Shown: one piece after another, positions 44,747 to 53,237 of the stretch
Layout of the letters: each line of letters opens with the position of its first letter
How positions within the stretch are numbered: position 1 is the first letter of the stretch
Assembly: GCA_039964455.1 (NCBI GenBank)
Contig: JBDVXK010000015.1
Span: 248,001-312,000 of the forward strand
Length of the DNA stretch: 64,000 nucleotides
Direction of reading: 5' to 3'
From: CALJFL01 sp039964455
Lineage (GTDB): Bacteria; Pseudomonadota; Gammaproteobacteria; Pseudomonadales; Halieaceae
The notes under the pieces: model-generated
Told to the model about the DNA's origin: nothing
The model's database searches: none
What the model saw: only the letters and a program-made list of their open reading frames with translations
Made by a program: the position numbers and the translations under genes

Positions 44747-45409
44747 TTAGCCCGAAACCAACTGGCCAGCGTCCAGCAAAAGACGCCGTTCGCACAGCTC
44801 CGCCAGGCCCTGATCGTGGGTTACCAGTACCAAGGTGGCGCCCTGCTCACGATTAAGCTCAAACAGCACCTCTACGATATGGCTACCGGTGCGCGTATCA
44901 AGGTTGCCGGTAGGCTCATCGGCAAACAATATATCGGGCCGTGCCGCGAAGGCACGCGCGATGGCCACTCGCTGCTGCTCACCGCCGGACATTTGCCGCG
45001 GGTAGTGGGTCATACGGTCAGTCAATTCGACTCGTTGCAAAAAATGCTCAGCCTGCTCCCTGGCATCGGGCTGGCCGTTAAGCTCCAACGGCAGCATCAC
45101 ATTTTCCAACGCTGTCAGTGCAGGCAAGAGCTGAAACGACTGGAACACGAAACCAATGTGCTTGCCACGAAAGAGCGCACGGCCATCCTCGTCAAGCTGG
45201 CTGAGGTCGGTATCACCAATCACCACCCTGCCCTCGCTGGGCTCATCCAGCCCAGCCAGCAGCCCGAGCAGCGTAGACTTGCCGGATCCGGAGGCCCCGA
45301 CAATCGCAGCAGACTCGCCGGACTTGATTTCCAGATTAATCCCTTTCAGTATCTCCAGCTCGCTTCCCGCCATGGGCACGCGCTTAAGGAGATTTTCAGC
45401 TTTGATCAT
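44747..45409 (-). CDS. ybbA: ABC transporter ATP-binding protein, YbbA/LolD type
   Basis: ATPase partner of the adjacent YbbP permease. I start at the ATG at 45409 (MIKAENLLKRV, 220 residues), which has a GAGGA box; an upstream extension of 23 residues is highly basic and unlikely. Walker A GASGSGKST is at 38-46, then FVFQSFQLLPALTALENVMLPL, signature MSGGEQQRVAIARAF and Walker B ILFADEPTGNLD, the MacB/LolD subgroup. It is divergent from tesA with only about 28 bases between starts. Confidence 0.93.
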   Translation of the reverse strand: MIKAENLLKRVPMAGSELEILKGINLEIKSGESAAIVGASGSGKSTLLGLLAGLDEPSEGRVVIGDTDLSQLDEDGRALFRGKHIGFVFQSFQLLPALTALENVMLPLELNGQPDAREQAEHFLQRVELTDRMTHYPRQMSGGEQQRVAIARAFAARPDILFADEPTGNLDTRTGSHIVEVLFELNREQGATLVLVTHDQGLAELCERRLLLDAGQLVSG

Positions 45410-45437
45410 GCAACGATTCCTCTTCCGGCTATTACGT

Positions 45438-46040
45438 ATGCGCCTAGCCATCGGATTGTTGTTTCTTGGCTTTGCCATGGTCGCACGCGCTGGTCAGCCA
45501 AGCATTCTGGTGCTGGGCGATAGTATCAGTGCAGCCTACGGTATGTCTCTGGAACAAGGGTGGGTTTCTCTGCTGCAAGCCCGACTTACTCAGACACACC
45601 CGGAATACACTGTTGTAAATGCCAGCATCAGCGGTGAAACCACAGCCGGGGGCCTGCGCAGGCTACCCAAACTGATTGAAGAGCATGAACCCAGCATCGT
45701 CATAATTGAGTTGGGTGGCAATGACGGACTGCGCGGCTACCCTATCTCAAGCTTCAGAAGTAACCTGCAGGCAATGGCGGAGATGTCCAAAGCCGCCGAC
45801 GCCCAGGTATTGCTTCTGGCCATGGAAATTCCGCCGAACTACGGCACTCGTTATACCAGTAGCTTCCGCCAGTCCTACACCCTGGTTGCCGAGGCTACAG
45901 ACAGCGTGCTGGGGCCATTTATGCTGCAAGATGTGGCGACAGATACAAACCTCATGCAGGCCGACGGCATACACCCCACCGTTGAAGCCCAGCCCAAACT
46001 GCTGGACACCGTGCTACCCGCGCTTGTTGATCTTCTATGA
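45438..46040 (+). CDS. tesA: Acyl-CoA thioesterase I / lysophospholipase L1
   Basis: Periplasmic SGNH hydrolase that cleaves acyl-CoA, lysophospholipids and some esters. Started at the ATG at 45438 (200 residues): signal peptide RLAIGLLFLGFAMVARA, then Ser29 in LGDSISAAYG, Asn95 in GGNDGLRG, and Asp176/His179 in ADGIHP. An alternative ATG at 45408 would add MQRFLFRLLR. Its stop overlaps the bioA start by four bases (ATGA), so the two are coupled. Confidence 0.93.
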   Translation: MRLAIGLLFLGFAMVARAGQPSILVLGDSISAAYGMSLEQGWVSLLQARLTQTHPEYTVVNASISGETTAGGLRRLPKLIEEHEPSIVIIELGGNDGLRGYPISSFRSNLQAMAEMSKAADAQVLLLAMEIPPNYGTRYTSSFRQSYTLVAEATDSVLGPFMLQDVATDTNLMQADGIHPTVEAQPKLLDTVLPALVDLL

Positions 46041-47332
46041 CTACCAGCAACGCAGACTGGCAAAAAATACAAGCGGCCGACAGGGCGGCCATCTGGCACC
46101 CCTATGCTTCAGCAACACAAGCGTCTGATATGTTCCCTGTCGTCAGTGCCAGCGGTGTGCGCCTCACCCTCGCCGACGGCCGCGAACTTATTGATGGCAT
46201 GGCCTCATGGTGGTGTGCGATTCACGGCTACAATCACCCGGCGCTGAACAAAGCGGCAACGGATCAGTTGGCGAAAATGTCACACGTCATGTTCGGCGGC
46301 ATAACCCACCCGCCAGCCGTGAAACTTGCAAAACTACTCACCGACCTGACACCGGCCAGCCTGAACAGAGTGTTCTTTAGCGATTCCGGCTCGGTAGCCG
46401 TAGAAGTCGCCTTGAAAATGGCGCTGCAGTATTGGTATGCGGTTGGCAAGCCGGAGAAGCAAAAACTGGTAGCGCTGCGCAACGGCTATCACGGAGACAC
46501 TTTTGGCGCCATGTCACTGTGCGACCCGGTTACCGGCATGCATCATCTGTTCGGCGATGTGCTCCCGAAGCATTACTTTGCGCCGGCACCCACCTGCGGC
46601 TTCGATGAGGCCTGCTCTGAACAGCAGATTAGCGAGATGGAGAACCTGCTGGCCGATCGGCACAAGGAAATTGCCGCAGTCATCGTAGAGCCCGTGGTAC
46701 AGGGCGCTGGGGGTATGCGTTTTTATTCACCTGACTACCTGGTGAAACTACGTGCTTTATGCGACGCCTTTGATGTACTACTTATTTTTGACGAAATTGC
46801 CACGGGGTTTGGCCGCACAGGCAAAATGTTTGCACTGGAGCACAGTGGCATCGAGCCAGACATACTTTGTGTCGGTAAAGCCCTGACTGGCGGCTACATG
46901 ACGCTGGCTGCAACACTGTGTAACGACACCATCAGCGAGGGCATCAGTAACAGCGAGGTGGGCGCCTTTATGCATGGCCCAACGTTCATGGCAAATCCGC
47001 TGGCCTGCGCCACGGCCGCCGCCAGTATCGAACTGCTACTGTCACAACCCTGGCAGAGAAATATTCGCCGCCTCAACGCGGGCCTGGAAAAAGGTCTTGC
47101 GCCCGCCCGCGAAATACCCGGTGTTGCCGAGGTGCGCACGCTGGGTGCCATCGGTGTGATTGAACTCAGTGAACCGGCCGACCTGGCCCGCATTCAACCG
47201 GAGTTCGTGAAACGAGGCGTTTGGGTCAGGCCCTTTGGCAAGCTGGTTTACGCAATGCCGCCCTACATCATGAATGACGAAGATACCGCTACCCTAACCA
47301 GCGCCATGGTTGATGTTGTATCCCAGCTTTAG
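46037..47332 (+). CDS. bioA: Adenosylmethionine-8-amino-7-oxononanoate aminotransferase
   Basis: PLP enzyme that makes DAPA in biotin synthesis using S-adenosylmethionine as amino donor. The 431 residues contain WHPYAS, DGMASWWCAIHGYNHP (59-67, substrate Trp pair), ALRNGYHGDT, IFDEIATGFGRTG and PLP Lys281 in CVGKALTGGYMTLAAT. The other bio genes are not in this window. It is translationally coupled to tesA. Confidence 0.97.
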   Translation: MTTSNADWQKIQAADRAAIWHPYASATQASDMFPVVSASGVRLTLADGRELIDGMASWWCAIHGYNHPALNKAATDQLAKMSHVMFGGITHPPAVKLAKLLTDLTPASLNRVFFSDSGSVAVEVALKMALQYWYAVGKPEKQKLVALRNGYHGDTFGAMSLCDPVTGMHHLFGDVLPKHYFAPAPTCGFDEACSEQQISEMENLLADRHKEIAAVIVEPVVQGAGGMRFYSPDYLVKLRALCDAFDVLLIFDEIATGFGRTGKMFALEHSGIEPDILCVGKALTGGYMTLAATLCNDTISEGISNSEVGAFMHGPTFMANPLACATAAASIELLLSQPWQRNIRRLNAGLEKGLAPAREIPGVAEVRTLGAIGVIELSEPADLARIQPEFVKRGVWVRPFGKLVYAMPPYIMNDEDTATLTSAMVDVVSQL

Positions 47333-47349
47333 ACGAACTGCTAAACCGC

Positions 47350-47379
47350 TTGTATCTTCCAGCGAGGCTTGTCTATAGT
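47350..47379 (+). promoter_or_regulatory. Promoter of the ion-channel gene
   Basis: A -35 TTGTAT (47350-47355), an 18-base spacer and a -10 TATAGT (47374-47379) lie about 38 bases before the ATG at 47418. Confidence 0.5.
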
Positions 47380-47417
47380 GGCTCCTTAGCCGCTGTTTAC
47401 GGGGTTGCAGCCACAGG

Positions 47418-48278
47418 ATGAGTATCAGAGCCACCACGCCATTGCAGGATCGGTTCTACACGATCATCTTCGGCACAGAAACTCCTGCCGGCAAGTGGTT
47501 CGATATCACTCTCATTGCCGTAATTCTGGCCAGTGTTGTCGTTGTGATGCTGGACTCTGTGGGCAGTCAACACGAAGCCCACGGTGAGCTTTACTGGCGT
47601 ATCGAGTGGATATTCACCACGCTGTTCACTGTTGAATATCTTGTTCGCATCTGGTGCTCCCCCAATCGTCGTGCGTACATCACCAGTATTTATGGCGTCG
47701 TTGATTTACTGGCCATACTCCCTACTTATATTGCCCTGGCAGTACCGGCTGCCTCCTCACTACTCATTGTGCGCTTGCTACGAATTCTGCGGATCTTCAG
47801 GGTACTGCGCCTTTTGTCCTACCTCAGCGAAGCAAACATACTGGCCGGCGCCCTGCGTAAGTCCTCGCGCAAGATATTTGTTTTTTTCTCCCTGATGATT
47901 GTAATAACCATGATCTTCGGCTGTGTTGTCTATGTGCTGGAGGGGCCGGAGAACGGCTTTAACAATATCCCGCTGAGCATCTACTGGGCGGTTGTTACCA
48001 TCACCACAGTAGGCTATGGAGATCTGGTGCCACAAACTGCGCCCGGGAGGATGGTATCGGCCGTAGGCATGTTAATTGGCTATGCCATTATTGCCGTGCC
48101 AACCGGCATCATCACGGCAGAACTGGCCAACGAGATGGCTACCCACCGCGACCGAACCACCCGTAACTGCCCGCAGTGCTCCCGGGCCGGTCACGACAAG
48201 GATGCCAGCCACTGCAAGCACTGTGGCGCCCACCTCGACGCTCACCGTCAGCACGAGGATAACGGCGGCGAAGTCTAG
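47418..48278 (+). CDS. Voltage-gated-type potassium channel with C-terminal zinc ribbon
   Basis: Six-helix cation channel of 286 residues. S4 carries an Arg at every third position (Arg119, 122, 125, 128, 131), the pattern of a voltage sensor, and the pore has the K+ filter TVGYGD (197-202). S1-S6 span about 28-235. After S6 a short soluble tail has Cys251, Cys254, Cys266 and Cys269 (CPQC and CKHC), a zinc-ribbon-like site, and then a His/Asp-rich end. I infer metal or redox control of gating, but function is untested. It is monocistronic with its own promoter. The Shine-Dalgarno signal is weak. Confidence 0.9.
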   Translation: MSIRATTPLQDRFYTIIFGTETPAGKWFDITLIAVILASVVVVMLDSVGSQHEAHGELYWRIEWIFTTLFTVEYLVRIWCSPNRRAYITSIYGVVDLLAILPTYIALAVPAASSLLIVRLLRILRIFRVLRLLSYLSEANILAGALRKSSRKIFVFFSLMIVITMIFGCVVYVLEGPENGFNNIPLSIYWAVVTITTVGYGDLVPQTAPGRMVSAVGMLIGYAIIAVPTGIITAELANEMATHRDRTTRNCPQCSRAGHDKDASHCKHCGAHLDAHRQHEDNGGEV

Positions 48279-48304
48279 CCCCCTAACTGCGCAATTTTCA
48301 GGCC

Positions 48305-48333
48305 TATGGCCGCAATCCCGTTTCCCTTATAAT
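48305..48333 (+). promoter_or_regulatory. Possible promoter of ygiQ
   Basis: A perfect -10 TATAAT lies at 48328-48333, 65 bases before the ygiQ ATG; at 17 bases upstream only TATGGC is found as a -35, so an extended or activated promoter is likely. Confidence 0.4.
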
Positions 48334-48398
48334 GCACGCACCTTAGCGCGCATAAGCTATGCGCAACTTCCCTATTAATCCCGAGTATCTGACCAGCG

Positions 48399-50516
48399 AT
48401 GAGCACTGCACTCTACGACTATCGCAAGTACTGGGCCGAATGCTTCGGCCCAGCGCCAGAACTGCCCACAACACGGGCGGAGATGGATGCGCTCGGCTGG
48501 GACAGTTGCGACATCATTGTGGTCACCGGTGACGCCTATGTGGATCACCCCAGCTTTGGCATGGCTGTTATCGGCCGCGTGCTGGAAGCACAGGGCTTCC
48601 GCGTAGGCATTATCGCGCAACCCGACTGGACCAGCGCAGAGCCATTCAAGATCCTGGGGCGCCCTAACCTCTTCTTCGGTATTGCTGCCGGCAATATGGA
48701 TTCGATGATCAACCGGTATACCGCCGACAAAAAGCGCAGGAATGATGACGCCTATACGCCTGGCAATGTCGGTGGCAAGCGCCCGGACCGGGCAGTCATC
48801 GTCTACAGCCAACGCGTTCGAGAGGCCTATCGTGATGTACCCCTTGTCATAGGCGGTATCGAAGCGAGCCTGCGACGCATCGCGCACTATGATTATTGGA
48901 GCGACAAAATCAGACGCTCCGCACTGGTAGACAGTCGCGCTGACTTGCTGGTTTACGGCAATGCGGAGCGGGCGATAGTCGATATTGCCCATCGCCTTGC
49001 CAACGGTGAACCTATTAACCACATACGCGACCTGCGCGGCACCGCCTTTGTGCGCAAACGCGTTCCCGATGGATGGCGAGCAGTAGACTCCACATCGATC
49101 GATGTTGTCGGCCCCGTTGCCAAACCGGTCAACCCCTACGAAGACACGCGCAAAGCGGACTGCGACAGCAAGGAAGAGGAAGCCGCTGACACACAGGTGG
49201 TGCGCCTTGTAGACTCTGTGGACCAGACCCAAGACACCGTTATCCGCATACCTTCCTACGACAGCGTCAAAACCAATCCCGCACTGTATGCACATGCCTC
49301 GCGGATACTGCACAAGGAAACCAACCCCTATAACGCCAGGCCGCTGGTGCAGGCCCACGGCGACCGCGATGTCTGGCTCAACCCCCCGCCTATTCCCCTG
49401 ACTACAGAGGAAATGGACTGGGTGTTCGAGCTTCCCTACACGCGACTGCCACACACCAGCTATGGCGACGCGGCTATCCCTGCCTATGAAATGATTCGCC
49501 ACTCGGTCAACATCATGCGGGGCTGCTTCGGAGGCTGCACATTCTGTTCGATTACCGAGCATGAAGGTCGCATCATCCAGAACCGGTCGGAAGACTCCAT
49601 CATCCGTGAAGTCGAGGCCATACGAGACACGTCCCCAGCCTTTACCGGGGTAATTTCAGACCTTGGTGGACCGACTGCCAACATGTGGCGCCTGGCTTGC
49701 AAGAGCAAGGAAGTAGAGGCCCAGTGCCGCAAGCTGAGCTGCGTTTTCCCCGGCATTTGCAAAAACTTGCAAACCGACCAAACACCACTGGTAAACCTGT
49801 ATCGCAGAGCCCGCGAAGTAGACGGCGTGAAGAAGGTGCTAATCGCCTCTGGCCTGCGCTATGACCTGGCTGTTGAGACACCGGAATACGTCAAGGAACT
49901 GGTGACTCATCACGTGGGAGGCTACCTGAAGATAGCGCCTGAACATACTGAAGACGGTCCACTGACGAAAATGATGAAACCGGGCATCGGCAGCTACGAC
50001 AAGTTCAAATCGATGTTCGAAAAATACTCCAAAGAGGCTGGCAAAGAGCAGTACCTGATCCCCTATTTCATCGCGGCTCACCCAGGTACCAGCGACAAGG
50101 ACATGATGAACCTTGCGCTATGGTTGAAGCGGAACAAGTTTCGCGCAGACCAGGTCCAGACCTTCTACCCCTCACCCATGGCGACCGCCACAGCGATGTA
50201 TTACAGCGGCAAAAACCCCCTGAAGCGGGTATCGTCCAATAGTGACACGATGCCTACTGTTAAAGGCCTGGCGCAAAGGCGCCTGCACAAGGCATTTTTG
50301 CGCTATCACGACCCGGAGAATTGGCCTGCATTGCGCAAGGCGTTGAAAAAAATGGGCCGTGCTGACCTGATAGGCAATGGCAAAGTGCATTTGATACCCC
50401 CACGACAACCCGCCAAACGGCATCAGCTTGTTCATGCACCTGGCACAAGCTTCACCACGCAACACCAGGGTCTACCACGCAATCCGACACAAAGCCGCCG
50501 CAAGAAAAAGCGCTAG
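48399..50516 (+). CDS. ygiQ: YgiQ family radical SAM protein
   Basis: Radical S-adenosylmethionine enzyme of unknown reaction, 705 residues. The N-terminus YWAECFGPAPELP and DSCDIIVVTGDAYVDHPSFG is the family hallmark; the cluster ligands are Cys376, Cys380 and Cys383 in CFGGCTFC. The C-terminal part (about 590-705) is basic, ending SRRKKKR. It shares a strand with the following YtfJ-like gene, 35 bases apart. Confidence 0.95.
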   Translation: MSTALYDYRKYWAECFGPAPELPTTRAEMDALGWDSCDIIVVTGDAYVDHPSFGMAVIGRVLEAQGFRVGIIAQPDWTSAEPFKILGRPNLFFGIAAGNMDSMINRYTADKKRRNDDAYTPGNVGGKRPDRAVIVYSQRVREAYRDVPLVIGGIEASLRRIAHYDYWSDKIRRSALVDSRADLLVYGNAERAIVDIAHRLANGEPINHIRDLRGTAFVRKRVPDGWRAVDSTSIDVVGPVAKPVNPYEDTRKADCDSKEEEAADTQVVRLVDSVDQTQDTVIRIPSYDSVKTNPALYAHASRILHKETNPYNARPLVQAHGDRDVWLNPPPIPLTTEEMDWVFELPYTRLPHTSYGDAAIPAYEMIRHSVNIMRGCFGGCTFCSITEHEGRIIQNRSEDSIIREVEAIRDTSPAFTGVISDLGGPTANMWRLACKSKEVEAQCRKLSCVFPGICKNLQTDQTPLVNLYRRAREVDGVKKVLIASGLRYDLAVETPEYVKELVTHHVGGYLKIAPEHTEDGPLTKMMKPGIGSYDKFKSMFEKYSKEAGKEQYLIPYFIAAHPGTSDKDMMNLALWLKRNKFRADQVQTFYPSPMATATAMYYSGKNPLKRVSSNSDTMPTVKGLAQRRLHKAFLRYHDPENWPALRKALKKMGRADLIGNGKVHLIPPRQPAKRHQLVHAPGTSFTTQHQGLPRNPTQSRRKKKR

Positions 50517-50551
50517 CAACGGCCCAGATGGCAAAAGAAGGATTTGACCCG

Positions 50552-51109
50552 GTGAGCTCGAGATTTTTTCCAGCACTCATACTGCTATTAAGCCTGAGCA
50601 TGCAGTCCACCGCGCAAACACTGGCTGCCACCTCACCCCTTCCCCCGGTGACAATCGTTGAAAAAGGTGAGGTACTGCTGGACGGTGAAGAATTCAGCTA
50701 TGGGCCGTGGAACTCAGACAACAGCCCCGGCAAAGTTCATGTACTGCAGTACTTCGCCGGCACCATGCGTGCCAGTAAGCTCTTTGAACCCTTTACGGAT
50801 AAGCTAAAGGCAGAGTTGGACTACACGAAGTTTCACATCACAACGATCGTCAATCTCGATGCCTCGCTTTGGGGCACCACCGGGTTTGTGGTCGCTGAGG
50901 TTAAAGCCAGCAAGAAGAAATACCCCAAGGCGACCATTGTCCTGGACGCAGAGGGTATCGGTGCCGAGATCTGGGAGCTTGGTAAGAAGGGGGCGGTGCT
51001 GGCCGTACTCGATAAAGACGGGGTTGTTCAGTATCTGACCCGATCCTCCATGTCAGCGGAAGAAATGGAATCCACACTGGCGTTAGTCAGAGCCGGCATG
51101 GATAGCTAG
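50552..51109 (+). CDS. YtfJ-like periplasmic thioredoxin-fold protein
   Basis: Exported protein of 185 residues resembling YtfJ. I prefer the GTG at 50552, which has an AGGA box and gives a clean signal peptide (SSRFFPALILLLSLSMQSTAQ); an ATG at 50528 would add eight residues with acidic ones ahead of it. The mature part has VHVLQYFAGTMRASKLFEPFTDKL and TIVNLDASLWGTTGFV, a thioredoxin-like fold without a CxxC pair. Role unknown. Confidence 0.82.
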   Translation: MSSRFFPALILLLSLSMQSTAQTLAATSPLPPVTIVEKGEVLLDGEEFSYGPWNSDNSPGKVHVLQYFAGTMRASKLFEPFTDKLKAELDYTKFHITTIVNLDASLWGTTGFVVAEVKASKKKYPKATIVLDAEGIGAEIWELGKKGAVLAVLDKDGVVQYLTRSSMSAEEMESTLALVRAGMDS

Positions 51110-51408
51110 CGCTTCACAATACCGCGATCGGCGCCACGCCATCTGGATCTTCCAACGTCATAAAACTTACTTTCAACGTGATTCATGAGGCGTATCGGGC
51201 GTGGCGGCCTGTCCGGGACGACCTTTCTCCATGACCCTATAGTGATAGAAAGCGTGTTTAAAGAAGGCTCCCTGCTCATAATTTAACCGATAGCTTTTAT
51301 CAATTGAAACTAGCAGAAAATTTCATTGGAGAGATGATCCATTGTGGGCTACCTTCAGTACAATCCTTGAGACGATCAGGGTGCTACCCATAAATAAGGA
51401 GACTGACG
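51110..51408 (+). other. Intergenic region upstream of rubrerythrin
   Basis: 299 bases with no gene that I can support. The second half is AT-rich (about 51280-51330) and must contain the rubrerythrin promoter, but I see no convincing -35/-10 pair or named operator. The ribosome site AAGGAG at its end is strong and seven bases from the ATG. Confidence 0.6.
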
Positions 51409-51828
51409 ATGTCACTAAAAGACAGCCAAACTGAACAGAACCTCAAAGACGCATTTGCCGGTGAATCACAGGCCAACCGTCGCTACCTCTACTTCGCTGC
51501 AAAAGCGGATGTGGAAGGCTATAACGACGTCGCTGCCGTGTTCCGCTCTACCGCTGAAGGCGAGACCGGCCACGCCCACGGACACCTGGAATACCTCGAA
51601 GAGACGGGCGATCCGGCGACAGGCCTACCCATCGGTGGCACCTCGGATAACCTGAAGGCAGCTATTGCTGGCGAGACCCACGAGTACACGGATATGTACC
51701 CCGGTATGGCCAAGACAGCCCGCGATGAAGGTTTTGACGAAATTGCTGACTGGATGGAAACACTGGCCAAGGCTGAGCGCAGCCACGCCAACCGCTTTCA
51801 GAAAGCTCTGGACGGCCTGGACGACTAA
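51409..51828 (+). CDS. Rubrerythrin-family protein without rubredoxin domain
   Basis: Di-iron four-helix protein, likely a peroxidase protecting against H2O2, in the cytoplasm. The 139 residues carry two ExxH-type helices: Glu19 in AFAGESQANRRY, Glu51 and His54 in EGETGHAHGHL, AGETHEY and KAERSHANRF. The C-terminal rubredoxin domain of classical rubrerythrin is missing, so an outside electron donor is needed. It is followed by a hairpin and then the Fe-S protein and DUF3501 genes, a set I recognise as recurring in Proteobacteria. Confidence 0.93.
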   Translation: MSLKDSQTEQNLKDAFAGESQANRRYLYFAAKADVEGYNDVAAVFRSTAEGETGHAHGHLEYLEETGDPATGLPIGGTSDNLKAAIAGETHEYTDMYPGMAKTARDEGFDEIADWMETLAKAERSHANRFQKALDGLDD

Positions 51829-51838
51829 GACTGTCTCT

Positions 51839-51863
51839 GGCGGGTGACCCCATGTCACCCGCC
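51839..51863 (+). terminator. Stem-loop between rubrerythrin and the Fe-S protein gene
   Basis: A perfect 10-base-pair stem (arms 51839-51848 and 51854-51863, 5-base loop), followed by a pyrimidine run with few Ts, 10 bases after the rubrerythrin stop. It probably limits read-through so that rubrerythrin is made in excess of the Fe-S protein. Confidence 0.65.
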
Positions 51864-51895
51864 TTCCCCCGCTACAAACCAAGGAGGATGCTACC

Positions 51896-53218
51896 GTGAG
51901 AGAAGGCAGCCTGGAGGCGCCCACGCGCCATCCTTTAGATTGGCAATCAGACGACTTCTGGAATCGCGAATCACTCGAAGCAGAGCTGGAACGTGTCTAC
52001 GACATCTGCCACGGCTGTCGACGTTGCGTAAGCCTGTGCGACTCCTTCCCTACCCTGTTCGACCTTGTTGACGAATCGGAAACCCTGGAGGTCGATGGCG
52101 TCGCCAAATCGGATTACAACAAGGTGGTAGAGCAATGCTACCTCTGCGACCTGTGTTACATGACAAAATGCCCCTACGTTCCGCCTCACGAATGGAACGT
52201 GGATTTTCCACACCTGATGCTGCGAGCCAAGGCGGTTAACTTCAAAGAAAATGGCGCGAAGCTGCGCGACAAGGTACTCACCAGTACCGACACAGTTTTT
52301 GGCCTGACTTCTATCCCGCTGGTCGACATCACCGTAAATGCCGTGAACAAGAGCAGCACCATGCGCAAGGTCTTCGACTCGGCCCTTGGCATTCATCCGG
52401 AAGCGCCCGTGCCCGAGTTCCACAGCAAGACGCTACGCAAACGCGTTAAGCCTATGGTTAAAGAGCTTCCTGCCACACCGATCGGCGACACCACCGGCAA
52501 GGTGGCTCTCTACGCAACCTGCTATGGCAACTACAACAGCCCGGAGATTGGCGAAGACTTCGTCAAAGTGTTTCAGCACAACGGCATTCACATTGACCTT
52601 GTGCCCAAAGAGAAATGCTGCGGTATGCCCAAGCTGGAGCTGGGCGACCTGGACACAGTAAACAAACTCAAGGAAGCCAACATTCCGGTATTGGCTAAGC
52701 TGGTCGACGAGGGCTACGACCTCATAGCGCCTATTCCCTCCTGCGTTCTTATGTACAAGCAGGAGCTCCCGTTAATGTACCCCGACGACCCGGACGTGCA
52801 AAAAGTGAAGGCAGCCTTCTTTGATCCCTTCGAATACCTTTGGAAGAGACACAAGGGCGATGCGCTGAAAACAGAGTTTCCGCAGGCCATGGGCGATATC
52901 GCTTACCAGGTAGCCTGCCATCAGCGTGTGCAGAATATAGGCCTGAAGACCAGGGATGTACTCAACCTTATTCAGGAGACAAAGGTTACGGCACAGGAGC
53001 GCTGCTCTGGCCACGATGGCACCTACGCCATCAAGTCGGAGACCAGAGCCAAATCCGTTAAAATAGCCCGGCCGGTCGTCCGTAAGGTCGACCAGCAGGA
53101 GCCAGATCATTTCATGAGTGACTGTCCCATGGCCGCCACCCAGATCGCCGATCTTTCAGAGAAGGTCGACAAAGCCGAGCACCCCATGACGCTGCTGCGC
53201 ATGGCGTACGGACTGTAG
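51896..53218 (+). CDS. Heterodisulfide-reductase-like Fe-S protein (GlpC type)
   Basis: Predicted electron carrier of 440 residues, started at a GTG behind a perfect AGGAGG. It has two ferredoxin-like clusters, Cys38-41-44-48 and Cys81-84-87-92 (the last spaced by four residues rather than three), then two CCG domains. In the first, Cys209, Cys241-Cys242-Gly and Cys283 are intact; in the second, Cys341, Cys370-Ser371-Gly372 and Cys410, Ser replaces the second Cys. CCG domains bind a [4Fe-4S] cluster in GlpC and HdrB. Likely partner of the rubrerythrin before it and the DUF3501 protein after it; substrate unknown. Confidence 0.9.
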   Translation: MREGSLEAPTRHPLDWQSDDFWNRESLEAELERVYDICHGCRRCVSLCDSFPTLFDLVDESETLEVDGVAKSDYNKVVEQCYLCDLCYMTKCPYVPPHEWNVDFPHLMLRAKAVNFKENGAKLRDKVLTSTDTVFGLTSIPLVDITVNAVNKSSTMRKVFDSALGIHPEAPVPEFHSKTLRKRVKPMVKELPATPIGDTTGKVALYATCYGNYNSPEIGEDFVKVFQHNGIHIDLVPKEKCCGMPKLELGDLDTVNKLKEANIPVLAKLVDEGYDLIAPIPSCVLMYKQELPLMYPDDPDVQKVKAAFFDPFEYLWKRHKGDALKTEFPQAMGDIAYQVACHQRVQNIGLKTRDVLNLIQETKVTAQERCSGHDGTYAIKSETRAKSVKIARPVVRKVDQQEPDHFMSDCPMAATQIADLSEKVDKAEHPMTLLRMAYGL

Positions 53219-53237
53219 CAAATAGCCAGGAGTTTAC

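Noticed and set aside
51110..51408. OxyR site upstream of rubrerythrin
   Set aside because: ATAG/CTAT-like fragments occur but not with the required 10-base phasing, so I do not claim it.
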